Source: Phycisphaerae bacterium (GTDB lineage: Bacteria; Planctomycetota; Phycisphaerae; UBA1845). Taken from it: a stretch of 64,000 nt of DNA. A program made the translations under genes and the position numbers. How positions within the stretch are numbered: the stretch's first letter is position 1; each line of letters opens with the position of its first letter. The notes under the pieces were generated by a model. That model saw nothing but the letters and a program-made list of their open reading frames with translations. It was not told where the DNA came from and ran no database searches. Shown one piece after another: positions 10,804 to 19,600 of the stretch. Where the stretch lies: NCBI GenBank assembly GCA_024102815.1, contig JAGFJJ010000026.1:41009-105008 (forward strand), read 5' to 3'.

Positions 10804-11727
10804 GTGCCCCAAAAAAAAGTTACAAGAACGGCCCGATCCGGATCCAAGCGACCTGCCGACCACGCCGGCGGCCCGCGGCTCGGCGCACATCTCTCGGTAG
10901 CCGGGGGCCTTCATCTGGCCTGCGAGCGCGCCCGGGAAGTGGGATGTGATGCGCTGCAGGTGTTCGTGAAAAACCAGCGCCAGTGGCACGCCGGGCCGCT
11001 CAGGGAGGAGCAAATCTTGGCCTTTCGTGGGGCGCTCCAAGGCGCCTCCATCGCGCCCGTCGTTGCGCACGCGGCCTATCTGATCAATCTGGCCGCCCCC
11101 GACGCCCAGGTTCGAAAGCGCAGCATCGACGCGATGGTTGACGAACTTAACCGTTGTGCGCAACTCGGCATCGTCGCTCTGGTCGTACACCCCGGCGCTC
11201 ACCTCGACCGCTCGCTGGAAGAAGGCATTGCGACGGTTGCCAATTCACTGAATGAGATCATACGGCAAACTGCCGGCGGCGTGCGAATCCTGCTCGAAGC
11301 AACGGCCGGGCAGGGAAGTTCAATCGGTCATCGCTTCGAGCACTTGCGCGACATCCTGGCGGGCGTGACAGACCGCGCTCGAATGGGCATTTGTCTCGAC
11401 ACGTGTCACCTATTTGCGGCTGGCTACGACTTTCGCTCCGCCGAATCGTACGGCGCAATGATGGACGAGCTGAATCGGGTCATCGGAGCGACACTCGTAC
11501 ATTGCATCCATGTCAACGATTCGAAGAAGGATCTGGGCTCGCGGGTGGATCGCCACGAGCACATCGGCAAAGGCCGCATCGGCAAAGCCGCTTTCGCCCA
11601 CTTCTTGAACGACACGCGTTTAGCGGGCCTGCCGTTCATTCTCGAAACGCCCAAGGGCAAAGACCGTCGGGGAACCGACCTGGATAAGGTCAATCTCCGA
11701 TGCTTGCGCTCCCTTCTACAAGGTTAA
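10804..11727 (+). CDS. nfo: endonuclease IV (AP endonuclease)
   Basis: The 307-residue product is a full-length Xth-independent AP endonuclease that cuts 5' to abasic sites in base excision repair. Family signatures are visible: LGAHLSVAGGLHLACERA at the start of the barrel, the metal-ligand histidines in VVHPGAH, LLEATAGQGSSIGHRFE, ICLDTCHLFAAGYD, HVNDSKKDLGSRVDRHEHIGKG and the C-terminal FILETPK. The start is GTG at 10804. About 26 Lys/Arg-rich residues precede the conserved fold, so initiation could also be slightly internal. It is divergent from the 23S promoter. Confidence 0.95.
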   Translation: MPQKKVTRTARSGSKRPADHAGGPRLGAHLSVAGGLHLACERAREVGCDALQVFVKNQRQWHAGPLREEQILAFRGALQGASIAPVVAHAAYLINLAAPDAQVRKRSIDAMVDELNRCAQLGIVALVVHPGAHLDRSLEEGIATVANSLNEIIRQTAGGVRILLEATAGQGSSIGHRFEHLRDILAGVTDRARMGICLDTCHLFAAGYDFRSAESYGAMMDELNRVIGATLVHCIHVNDSKKDLGSRVDRHEHIGKGRIGKAAFAHFLNDTRLAGLPFILETPKGKDRRGTDLDKVNLRCLRSLLQG

Positions 11728-11948
11728 GCAGGCACAACGGTATCAGCGCAGTCACACGCATCACGCGCATCAGCGGCTTCCGGCAGACCAACCCCTGAAT
11801 TCCACGTTATCTGAGCAAGCCATGTCAGGGATGCTTTCGTCAGGCGACCAACGCTACGTGACCTGAACGCTCGTCCGGCGGGAAGTGGTGGTTCAGCGCG
11901 GTGCCGAATTGACCAGTCCCCGCCCCGGGAAAAGGAGATGTTGACCAT
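11728..11948. other. short intergenic region
   Basis: About 220 bases with no recognised gene or hairpin with a T tract. AAAGGAG at its end is the ribosome site for the next gene. Confidence 0.4.
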
Positions 11949-13103
11949 ATGAACCGATTTAAGCGCCTACGAAGTTTGACACCGGCAAAAACACTGGGAA
12001 TTATCACGCTGCTGGCCGCCTGCGCACCGGCGTTCGCGCGCCATCATCCGCACACGCATGATAATGGGGTCGGCGCCGTCTATACGGCGAGCAACGACCC
12101 CCAAGGCAATGAAATCCTCGTTTTCGAGCGCAATGCGGACGGGCTGCTGACGCCCGGCGATGTTGTTCCGACCGGCGGGCTGGGCACAGGCTCCGGATTG
12201 GGCAATCAAGGGGGCGTTATTCTCAGCGACAACAATCGCTGGCTCCTGGCGGTGAATGCGGGCAGCAACGACGTGTCCGTTTTCGGCGCGTTCCGCGATG
12301 ACATTGTGCTCACCGACATCGTGCCCTCCGGCGGCGATATGCCTGTCAGCGTGACGATGAACGGCCGGTTGGTCTACGTCCTGAATGCCGCCGGCGCCGG
12401 CAGCATCGTCGGCTTCTACCTGGATGAAGACGGTGAATTGACGATGATCCCGGATTCGATGCGCCCGCTCAGCGGCGCGGACATGACGGGCGCCGCCCAG
12501 ATCCAATTCAGCCCGCGCGGTGATTTCCTGGTCGTCACGGAGAAGGCCACGAACACGATCACGGTCTTCCGCGTGGACCGCCGCGGCGTACCGGGGTCAC
12601 CGGTCTCGACGCCATCGGCCGGTGAGACGCCGTTCGGATTCGCCTTCGCCGATCCGTACGACTTCGTCGTTTCGGAAGCATTTGGGGGCGCCCCTGAGGC
12701 CGCGACGGTATCCTCCTATCGGTTGCGCTGGAACGGCGGCGTTCAAGCAATTGACGCGCTGGTGCCTACGACGGAAACGGCGGCGTGCTGGGTGGCGATA
12801 CCGCGCAGCGGGCGATTCGCCTACACGACCAATACCGGCAGCGGGACCGTTACGGGGTTCGAAATCGAACGGCGCTGGGCAGCGCTAGACATCCTCAATG
12901 CAGACGGGGTGACGGCCGATATCGCGCCGGACGCCCGCCCGATTGACGCGGCGTTCTCCAACAACAGCCGCTTCCTCTACGTTCTCAACAGTGGCAATCA
13001 AACCATCGCATCGTTTGAATTCGGGCGCGAGAGCGGACAGCTCGCGCCCCTGGAAACAACGCTCGGACTGCCTGCTGGGGCCAACGGGCTTGCCGCGCGA
13101 TAG
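11949..13103 (+). CDS. secreted beta-propeller (lactonase/YVTN-like) protein
   Basis: The 384-residue product has an N-terminal signal (basic start, LGIITLLAACAPAFA) and then seven-bladed propeller repeats of the 6-phosphogluconolactonase/YVTN type, such as VYTASNDPQGNEILVFERN, WLLAVNAGSNDVSVF, DFLVVTEKATNTITVFRVD and RFLYVLNSGNQTIASFEFG. A His-rich stretch (ARHHPHTHD) follows the signal and may bind metal. Enzyme activity is uncertain: many exported relatives are structural or surface propellers rather than true lactonases. Confidence 0.85.
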   Translation: MNRFKRLRSLTPAKTLGIITLLAACAPAFARHHPHTHDNGVGAVYTASNDPQGNEILVFERNADGLLTPGDVVPTGGLGTGSGLGNQGGVILSDNNRWLLAVNAGSNDVSVFGAFRDDIVLTDIVPSGGDMPVSVTMNGRLVYVLNAAGAGSIVGFYLDEDGELTMIPDSMRPLSGADMTGAAQIQFSPRGDFLVVTEKATNTITVFRVDRRGVPGSPVSTPSAGETPFGFAFADPYDFVVSEAFGGAPEAATVSSYRLRWNGGVQAIDALVPTTETAACWVAIPRSGRFAYTTNTGSGTVTGFEIERRWAALDILNADGVTADIAPDARPIDAAFSNNSRFLYVLNSGNQTIASFEFGRESGQLAPLETTLGLPAGANGLAAR

Positions 13104-13201
13104 GTCGGCTGAGAGTTACTTGGTCGCTTTCCAGGTGCGGGGGGCGCTCCTCATGGGGGGCGTCCCGCATCGCCTTATTCTCTGTTTGGCCGTCATAGCG
13201 A

Positions 13202-13963
13202 TCAGAACGCATCCGACACCGTCCGCTTCATTTCGAGATCGGCCGCGCAGCAATGTCTGCCCTGTTGGTCCTTCGTGGGCTGACAAACGACGAACCCGAT
13301 GCGCTCCATTCGCTCGCGCGTGTCCGGTGTCATGCGCAAGTCGTCCGCGAACATCACTTCCGTGACGAGTGGCTCGTGGCCGGGAGCTTCGATCTCGACG
13401 TGAATGTGCGCCGGTGGACCGCCGCCGGGGTATCCACCGGGTCGAACGGTCATCAGACCGTAGCGACCGTCATCCTTGGTGCGGACATACGCAAAGATGC
13501 GGGGATTCAAAGCGTCGCCCATGCTAGCGGTGTTGCCGCCGTGCAAACGGGAGTAGATGCCGTTGGGGTCGGTCTGGTAGGCGTAGACGAGTGCGTCTTC
13601 GACGGGCTGGCCGATGTCGTTTCGGATGGTCCCTTGAACGATCAGACGCTGTCCGGGTTCGTCCGGGGGCAACATCCACGACTCGGCCGTGTCCACGTGG
13701 TTGCGAATCAGTGCGCGAAAGCGGGCGTCCTCACGGAGGTCGTCGAAGGCATGATCGCTGAGCGTAATGCACGACCCACGCTTCTTCTCCTGAAACTGAC
13801 GCTCCAGGTCCAGAAGTCGCCTGCTCGTGTCGGCATCGGGCGGTGCCGCATCGATGGTCTCTTTCTCTTCAACCTTTGAAGCTCCGGCCAAACGCGTCGT
13901 GTTGCAACCGACGGACCAGGCCGCTCCGAATATCACCAGGAATATAGCCAATCTGTTTTGCAT
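13202..13963 (-). CDS. intradiol ring-cleavage dioxygenase-like lipoprotein
   Basis: The 253-residue product begins with a lipoprotein signal (MQNRLAIFLVIFGAAWSVGC). From about residue 105 it follows the intradiol dioxygenase core: QGTIRNDIGQPVEDALVYAY, QTDPNGIYSR, the Tyr in RPGGYPGG and the paired histidines in PPAHIHVEI. These match the two-Tyr/two-His iron site of catechol 1,2- and protocatechuate 3,4-dioxygenases. Membrane-anchored relatives occur in many bacteria and their substrates are mostly unknown. It is convergent with the propeller gene and divergent from the signal peptidase gene. Confidence 0.85.
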   Translation of the reverse strand: MQNRLAIFLVIFGAAWSVGCNTTRLAGASKVEEKETIDAAPPDADTSRRLLDLERQFQEKKRGSCITLSDHAFDDLREDARFRALIRNHVDTAESWMLPPDEPGQRLIVQGTIRNDIGQPVEDALVYAYQTDPNGIYSRLHGGNTASMGDALNPRIFAYVRTKDDGRYGLMTVRPGGYPGGGPPAHIHVEIEAPGHEPLVTEVMFADDLRMTPDTRERMERIGFVVCQPTKDQQGRHCCAADLEMKRTVSDAF

Positions 13964-14233
13964 GCGGTTCCGCCTTGCGCTACGGATGACCCTGGTCGAC
14001 CGCCCTCCTGAGATCGTAACACGAAGGCAACGTACGCTTTCGATAGCAAGTGCAAGAAATGGCGTGATTTTGTCAGCGCGGCGACCGATCGCAGGAGCCC
14101 ACCCATATTATTGCGAATCGGGTTTCGGCAAGCTGCCTGAGCCCCACGTTGCGTGACCCGTCTGTTCCCGCCACAATGCCCGGTCTGATTGGTGGGCGAG
14201 CGCGGCTCGCTCACTCGGAGAGGATTCTTCTTC

Positions 14234-15922
14234 ATGCCCGAAACAGCAGCGAATCCCGCCCTTTCGAACACTCCGCAGCGCGAGGGCATGCGCGAGACCA
14301 TCGAATCGATCGTGATTGCCCTGGTGCTGGCCTTCGTGTTTCGGGCGTTCATTGTCGAGGCATTTGTCATTCCGACGGGCTCGATGGCACCGACCCTGCT
14401 CGGGGCTCATGGGACGATCATTTGCGAGGATTGTGGTACGGAGTTCACCTACGGGCTCAAGGACCCGGGCGACCCGCGCGAAATCCAGCAGGTGAAACCC
14501 AACTCGATTGCCATCTGTCCCAACTGCAATCATCCGAATAACCACCTTGAGGAGAACGACGTCGCCGGCAACGCCGAACGAGGCGATCGTATCCTGGTTC
14601 TCAAGTGGCTGTACGATCTCCCCCTTCCGGGTGTCGGCCCGCATCGCTGGGACGTGACCGTGTTCAAGGACCCGGCCGACGGAACAACCAACTTTATCAA
14701 ACGGCTGGTGGGCATGCCCAACGAAGTACTGATGATCGCCGACGGCGATCTCTATGCAGCGCCCGTGGCCGAGCTATCCGAGGCAACGAAGGCGGAGTTT
14801 GCGGCGCTGCGCGTTCTCAAGCATGAATTGCTCTCGGGTCGCCGTGGAACGCTGCCGCAACTGTCGACTTCGGCGCGGGAAGAGCTCGACCGGAAGTTCC
14901 ACATCGTCCGCAAGACACCGGCCGCGCAGTACTCACTCTGGCACTTGGTCTTCGATAATGACTATCGACCGCGCACACTCGATCCGTCGCAGCCGCGCTG
15001 GCACGCGGCCTTGGGGGACGCCGGGGGGTGGAACACGGAGACGACCGTACTGCGCTTCCAGAGCACGGGATTGGCCGAAGACTATGCCGTCCTGATCGGC
15101 AAGGACATCCGCGCATTTACCGCGTACAACATCTACGGACCCCTTCCCCAGCCGGTCTCCGATCTGCGCGTGCGTTTGGTGTTCACGCCGCGCTCGGCCG
15201 ACGCGGAACTGCTGATTCGCCTTGAGAAGCTCGGTAGGGTGTTCTGGGGACGGATTCGCGCCGACGGCGCAGTGGGTATTTTCGAGTCACTTAGTGCCGT
15301 AGGGGCCCAACCCTCGTCACGCTCGCTCGTAGAGACCCGCGTCGAACCCATCCCGCCGGGACGGTCCGTCGAGTTCAGCTTTGAGAACGTGGATTACCGT
15401 CTGGCGATTCGCGTGGGCGAAAACGAGGTGGCGTCGAGCTCGGACGATCCCGATTCTCCGGCGTATTACGGTCCGGACTTGAAGGCATTGCGCGGCCAAT
15501 GGGCGAGTCGGTCGGCGCCGCCGCCGCGGCTGTATGGGGCAAGCGGCGCCTTCGAATTGTCGCACGTTCTCATCGACCGGGATGAGTATTATTACCATGA
15601 CCCGGGCGGGCCGGGCCTCGAGCTGGGCTGGGCGCCGCGCGGCGGGTGGGGCTCGGTGGAGAGCCCCATCCTGCTGGGACCGGACGAGTATTTCATGCTC
15701 GGCGACAACACCCAGGCCAGCAAAGACTCGCGATTGTGGGACGTCGTGGGCCCGCACCTTTGGGGTCGCGGCACGGGATTCCAGCTGGGCACGGTTCCCG
15801 GGGACCAGCTGATCGGAAGGGCGTTTTTTGTTTATTGGCCCCAGCCACACCGGCTACCTTGGCTCCCCGCCCTGCGCTGGGGCGTCATCCCCGACGTCGG
15901 GAACATGCGCTGGATTCGCTAG
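14234..15922 (+). CDS. lepB: signal peptidase I with zinc-ribbon-like and large internal insertions
   Basis: The ATG at 14234 is chosen because GGAGAGGA lies 9 nt upstream. The 562-residue product is about twice the usual length. A membrane helix (about 25-43) leads to IPTGSMAPT with the nucleophile Ser50. The general base is Lys156 in NFIKRLVGMP, and the conserved late box GDNTQASKDSR is present near the C-terminus. Between Ser50 and Lys156 there is an insert with C64-x-x-C67 and C95-x-x-C98, a probable zinc ribbon. About 300 further residues of beta-rich sequence lie between Lys156 and the GDN box. It removes signal peptides at the cytoplasmic membrane. Confidence 0.92.
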   Translation: MPETAANPALSNTPQREGMRETIESIVIALVLAFVFRAFIVEAFVIPTGSMAPTLLGAHGTIICEDCGTEFTYGLKDPGDPREIQQVKPNSIAICPNCNHPNNHLEENDVAGNAERGDRILVLKWLYDLPLPGVGPHRWDVTVFKDPADGTTNFIKRLVGMPNEVLMIADGDLYAAPVAELSEATKAEFAALRVLKHELLSGRRGTLPQLSTSAREELDRKFHIVRKTPAAQYSLWHLVFDNDYRPRTLDPSQPRWHAALGDAGGWNTETTVLRFQSTGLAEDYAVLIGKDIRAFTAYNIYGPLPQPVSDLRVRLVFTPRSADAELLIRLEKLGRVFWGRIRADGAVGIFESLSAVGAQPSSRSLVETRVEPIPPGRSVEFSFENVDYRLAIRVGENEVASSSDDPDSPAYYGPDLKALRGQWASRSAPPPRLYGASGAFELSHVLIDRDEYYYHDPGGPGLELGWAPRGGWGSVESPILLGPDEYFMLGDNTQASKDSRLWDVVGPHLWGRGTGFQLGTVPGDQLIGRAFFVYWPQPHRLPWLPALRWGVIPDVGNMRWIR

Positions 15923-15965
15923 TATAAGTTGATGGCGATGGAACGAAGGTAAACGGGGCAAGTAG

Positions 15966-15983
15966 TGCGGCATTAGCGCCGCA
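15966..15983 (+). terminator. possible terminator after the signal peptidase gene
   Basis: TGCGGC and GCCGCA form a 6-bp stem with a 6-nt loop, followed by GTCGTTTTCC. It is weak but well placed 44 bases after the stop. The remaining 290 bases up to 16273 show no gene. Confidence 0.4.
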
Positions 15984-16273
15984 GTCGTTTTCCACTGCCT
16001 TTCAACAGGGCAAATGGCGATCTGGTCAATCGACGTCGAGTCTGATTCCGGCATGCACAGACTCATCCGTGATTTGAGAATCAGCATCAGTCATCTATGG
16101 CCGAATCACGCCAACCATTTGTTAAAGAAGAGGTTGCTTTATCCTTCGCCGTAAAAATCACAGACCGATGTATTGTATCACGAATGAGCGCCGCGGATTC
16201 GGACGTCGCCAGCTTGCAACTCAATTATTCACAGGCTGGCCGGTTCCGTTCAGGCGGATGAGGTTCGACGAGC

Positions 16274-17035
16274 ATGGTCATCGCCACTGAAAAACCGCTA
16301 TTAGAAGCGCGAGGCTTGGTTAAGCGTTACGACCGCCGGGCTGTCGTTGACGGACTGAGCTTTCATGTCAGCAACGCCGAGATTGTCGGGCTTTTGGGGC
16401 GCAACGGTGCGGGCAAGACGACAACGTTTCGGATGACGGTGGGCATGATCGACCCGGAGGAAGGCTCGGTGTCCTTCGGTGGCCGCGATGTGACTTCGCT
16501 CCCCATGTACAAGCGTGCACAACTCGGCATGGGTTATCTCTCCCAGGAACCGAGCATCTTCCAGCGGCTTTCCGTTGAGGAGAACCTGCTGGCCATTCTC
16601 GAAACCATGCGGAATCTCTCCCGGCGCGAGCGCAAGGAGAAAGCCCTCCACCTGTTGGAACAATTCGGCCTGACCGTTCAGCGGCGTCAGCAGGCCCGAA
16701 CGCTGTCCGGGGGGGAGCGGCGTAAACTGGAGATCGCCAGAGCGCTGGTCACCGACCCCAAGCTCATCATGCTGGATGAGCCGTTCAGCGGGGTCGATCC
16801 CAAGGCCGTCGAGGACCTTCAGGAGGAAATCCTGCGCCTCAAGCGTGAACGTGGCATCGCCATCCTGTTGACCGACCATAACGTCCGCGAGACGCTTCGG
16901 GTGACGGACCGCAGCTACATCATCAACGACGGCGTGCGTCTGGCGGAGGGCCGTCCGCGCGACCTGGTCCGCGACGCCCTGGTTCGCGAAACGTATCTGG
17001 GCAACTCCTTCCGGGGGGACGAGTTCGACGAATAA
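16274..17035 (+). CDS. lptB: LptB-type ABC ATPase
   Basis: The 253-residue ATPase has Walker A GRNGAGKTT, Q-loop LSQEPSIFQ, signature LSGGERRK, Walker B LIMLDEPF and the switch region TDHNVRETL. The segments GMGYLSQEPSIFQRLSVEEN and DEPFSGVDP are characteristic of LptB, which powers lipopolysaccharide transport from the inner membrane with LptFG. No lptA, lptC or lptFG gene is nearby. The assignment rests on close family motifs; a branched-chain amino-acid ATPase is the main alternative. Confidence 0.88.
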   Translation: MVIATEKPLLEARGLVKRYDRRAVVDGLSFHVSNAEIVGLLGRNGAGKTTTFRMTVGMIDPEEGSVSFGGRDVTSLPMYKRAQLGMGYLSQEPSIFQRLSVEENLLAILETMRNLSRRERKEKALHLLEQFGLTVQRRQQARTLSGGERRKLEIARALVTDPKLIMLDEPFSGVDPKAVEDLQEEILRLKRERGIAILLTDHNVRETLRVTDRSYIINDGVRLAEGRPRDLVRDALVRETYLGNSFRGDEFDE

Positions 17036-17189
17036 TGGAAGGGCTGCAATTCAAGCCACCGGAACCCTACAATCGGGGTATTGGCGAGCGATGAGCCATT
17101 GAGCACGACGGCCGATTCCGAACGACCGCGGGGACATGCCGCCAAGGAGTCATTCGCGATTGCCGATTGTGCAACGCCTGGAAGAATCG

Positions 17190-18635
17190 ATGGACGAAAA
17201 CGGCGATCAACCCGTCCAGCCGGCCCATGAACGATGGACGGACATGGAAGGCCGGACGTGGGATGTGGAGCTTGCACCGGGGGTAATCGCCCTGCACGGC
17301 GAGCCGGGGCGCATCGAACTCGTCGGGCCGGATATCCTCCGAGATCTCTTTATCTCCCCCTGGGACGGCGGTGTACTGCTGCGCTTCGAGACGTTTGACC
17401 TGCGCGCCGCTTTCGTACTTTCTCGCGCGGACGCAGAACGCTCGCTTGGAACCGTTGGGTTCCGCCGCTCATCCGCACCGCAGAAGGACTCCACCGAGGA
17501 AGAGGAGCGTTCGGCAACATCCACCCCGCTGTTGTTCCCCAAGGTTTCCCCCTTGGCCATATGGGCGCTGATCTCCTCGGCGCTGGTATTCGTGCCGATC
17601 GTCGGTCTCGTTCCGGCCGTCGCGACGATGGTCCTGCTGGGATTGCATCGCAGGCGCGTTCGTCGATCGGCCGCCTGGGAGCACTCGCGATCGCTTTGCC
17701 GTGTGGCCGCCAGCTTCCTGGTGTTGGGGTTGGCGGTTTCCGCGATCGGAACATATTGGCTGGTCCGCAACGTACAGGCGCCACGCTCCGCCACACCCGC
17801 ATCCTTTGATATCGAAGGGCCGTCGCTTTCCAGACCCCATTCCAATGACGTTCAAGCTCCGGGTGGCTCGAAAAAAGGCAATGTCCTCGCCCAAGTCACT
17901 GGTGAGGAACGGAACTGGGGGCTGATCGGAATCGGCCTGATCGTCCTGCTGATCTCCCTCACCTTTCATGAGGCGGCGCATGCAATCACGGCGTGGTGGC
18001 TGGGGGACGACTTCGCCCGCCGATTGGGCCGCGTCACGTTGAATCCCGCGGCGCACATCGATTTGTTCGGTACGGTGCTTCTGCCGATTGTGCTATTCCT
18101 CGCCAGCGCGCCCATTTTCGGCTACGCCAAGCCGGTCCCGGTTCGATCGGAAGTGTTCCGCAGTCCGAGGCGGGATGACATACTGGTTTCCATCGCCGGA
18201 CCCGGCGCCAACCTGTTCCTGTCTGCCATATCGCTGGCGCTGCTCCTGGGACTCAGCGGCGTCCTTGGACTTGTGGCACCTGAAGCCCGGCTGACGGGCC
18301 TTGCTTCGCCGGACATCTTCGAACCGTCCACTGCGTCGGGATTCGCCGGCGCCCAGGTCTTCGCAGGCGTCGTCACGTTCCTGCGGCTGAGTTTCCAGAT
18401 CAACCTGTTTCTGGCATTTTTCAACCTGATTCCCATCCCGCCGCTCGACGGTTCGTGGGTATTGGGCCACCTCTTTCCGCGAACCATCGGGCCGCTAATG
18501 GATCGCATCCGGCCTTACGGCATCATCATCTTTGCCGTGGCCGTCTTCAGCAACCTGTTTCAATATCTCATGATTCCGATGATCGTGGCGTTCATTCCCG
18601 CTTTGCTGCTGCTGGAGTGGTGTACACCGTTCTAA
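17190..18635 (+). CDS. site-2 protease (M50 family) membrane metallopeptidase
   Basis: I prefer ATG 17190 (MDENGDQ) with GGAAGAA upstream; ATG 17136 would add 18 residues. The N-terminal 100 residues form a soluble beta-rich domain (DVELAPGVIALHGEPGRIEL). Then come membrane segments, the zinc site FHEAAH near residue 260 and the second M50 motif NLIPIPPLDGSW near residue 420. The pattern fits the M50B group of intramembrane proteases (rhomboid-independent SpoIVFB-like). Such enzymes cleave membrane-bound regulators; no substrate is evident here. A DUF4190-like two-helix segment precedes the protease domain. Confidence 0.88.
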   Translation: MDENGDQPVQPAHERWTDMEGRTWDVELAPGVIALHGEPGRIELVGPDILRDLFISPWDGGVLLRFETFDLRAAFVLSRADAERSLGTVGFRRSSAPQKDSTEEEERSATSTPLLFPKVSPLAIWALISSALVFVPIVGLVPAVATMVLLGLHRRRVRRSAAWEHSRSLCRVAASFLVLGLAVSAIGTYWLVRNVQAPRSATPASFDIEGPSLSRPHSNDVQAPGGSKKGNVLAQVTGEERNWGLIGIGLIVLLISLTFHEAAHAITAWWLGDDFARRLGRVTLNPAAHIDLFGTVLLPIVLFLASAPIFGYAKPVPVRSEVFRSPRRDDILVSIAGPGANLFLSAISLALLLGLSGVLGLVAPEARLTGLASPDIFEPSTASGFAGAQVFAGVVTFLRLSFQINLFLAFFNLIPIPPLDGSWVLGHLFPRTIGPLMDRIRPYGIIIFAVAVFSNLFQYLMIPMIVAFIPALLLLEWCTPF

Positions 18636-18671
18636 AATGCGGCTTGATTGTCCCGCCTTCAGGGGCACGCT

Positions 18672-19583
18672 CTACACAACGACCCGCAAAGCACCGGGCA
18701 CAACCTCCAGTCGGGCAGGCGTGAAACCGACGGGCTCTCCGTCCGCCCAGATTTCGACCCGTTCATCACACTGAATCTCGAGCGTGCGCGTACGCAGGAA
18801 CCTCACGCGGGGATGTCCCTCGTGGCGGCATGAGAGGACCCGGGGCACGAGCCGCAGCGCTTCGAAGAATGAGAGACCGTCGATTAGACAGAGGTCGAGC
18901 AGTCCGTCGTCGGGGCAGGCCGCGGGAGCAATACGAACGGCACCGCCATAGGTTGATGTGTTGGCGGTCGAAGCCACGAACACCGGTTGCTCGATCACAC
19001 CGAAATCGCCTTCGAGTCGCAGGCGCCGCGCTCGGTAACGCAGGAGGACGCGAAAGGCGCCGTATACATAGGCCGGGGTACCCTGAAGCGGCATGCGCAT
19101 GTCGTTGACAAAACGGGAGATGTCCGCATCGATGCCCACCGTCGCCACGGTGCAGAAGTAGCGGTCAGCGAGACGGCCAAGATCAACCGGCGAAGACTGC
19201 CCGCGGAGTAGAGATTCCACGATTCGCCGGGGATCGGCCGAGACGCCCATCGCCCCGGCAAAGTCATTGCATCGTCCGGCGGGCGCCAGACCAAGTGCCG
19301 GGCTATCACCGAAGGTCGCCCGGTGCCCCGCCAATGCTCCCGCTACCTCCTGAATGGTTCCGTCGCCTCCGCAGGCGACGACAACTGCCGGAGATTCATT
19401 CTTCCCACAGGCTTCCGATGCCAACCGAGCGGCGTCGCCCCGTGCAGATGTGAAGACAAGAGTGACTTCACGCTTCGCTTTTCTGAGTAACCTTGCGACC
19501 TCGTCGGCGATCCTCTTCCCCCGCCCACGACGAGACGCCGGGTTGGCGATGATGAAGAGTCTGCCGTCGCGGACGTTCGCCAT
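18672..19583 (-). CDS. diacylglycerol/lipid kinase (DagK/YegS family)
   Basis: ATG 19583 starts a 303-residue protein of the usual DagK/YegS size; the longer open frame upstream overlaps the previous gene. Motifs are IANPASRRGRG near the start (NTP site), the catalytic-loop GGDGTIQEVAGAL, LGLAPAGRCNDFA and the late Asp-rich ACPDDGLLDLCLIDGLSF. It phosphorylates diacylglycerol-like or long-chain-base lipids. It is the last gene of the operon, 17 bases after the dehydrogenase, and would supply a phosphorylated lipid in the pathway proposed for the cluster. Confidence 0.9.
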   Translation of the reverse strand: MANVRDGRLFIIANPASRRGRGKRIADEVARLLRKAKREVTLVFTSARGDAARLASEACGKNESPAVVVACGGDGTIQEVAGALAGHRATFGDSPALGLAPAGRCNDFAGAMGVSADPRRIVESLLRGQSSPVDLGRLADRYFCTVATVGIDADISRFVNDMRMPLQGTPAYVYGAFRVLLRYRARRLRLEGDFGVIEQPVFVASTANTSTYGGAVRIAPAACPDDGLLDLCLIDGLSFFEALRLVPRVLSCRHEGHPRVRFLRTRTLEIQCDERVEIWADGEPVGFTPARLEVVPGALRVVV

Positions 19584-19600
19584 GAGCCAGAATTCCCCGA

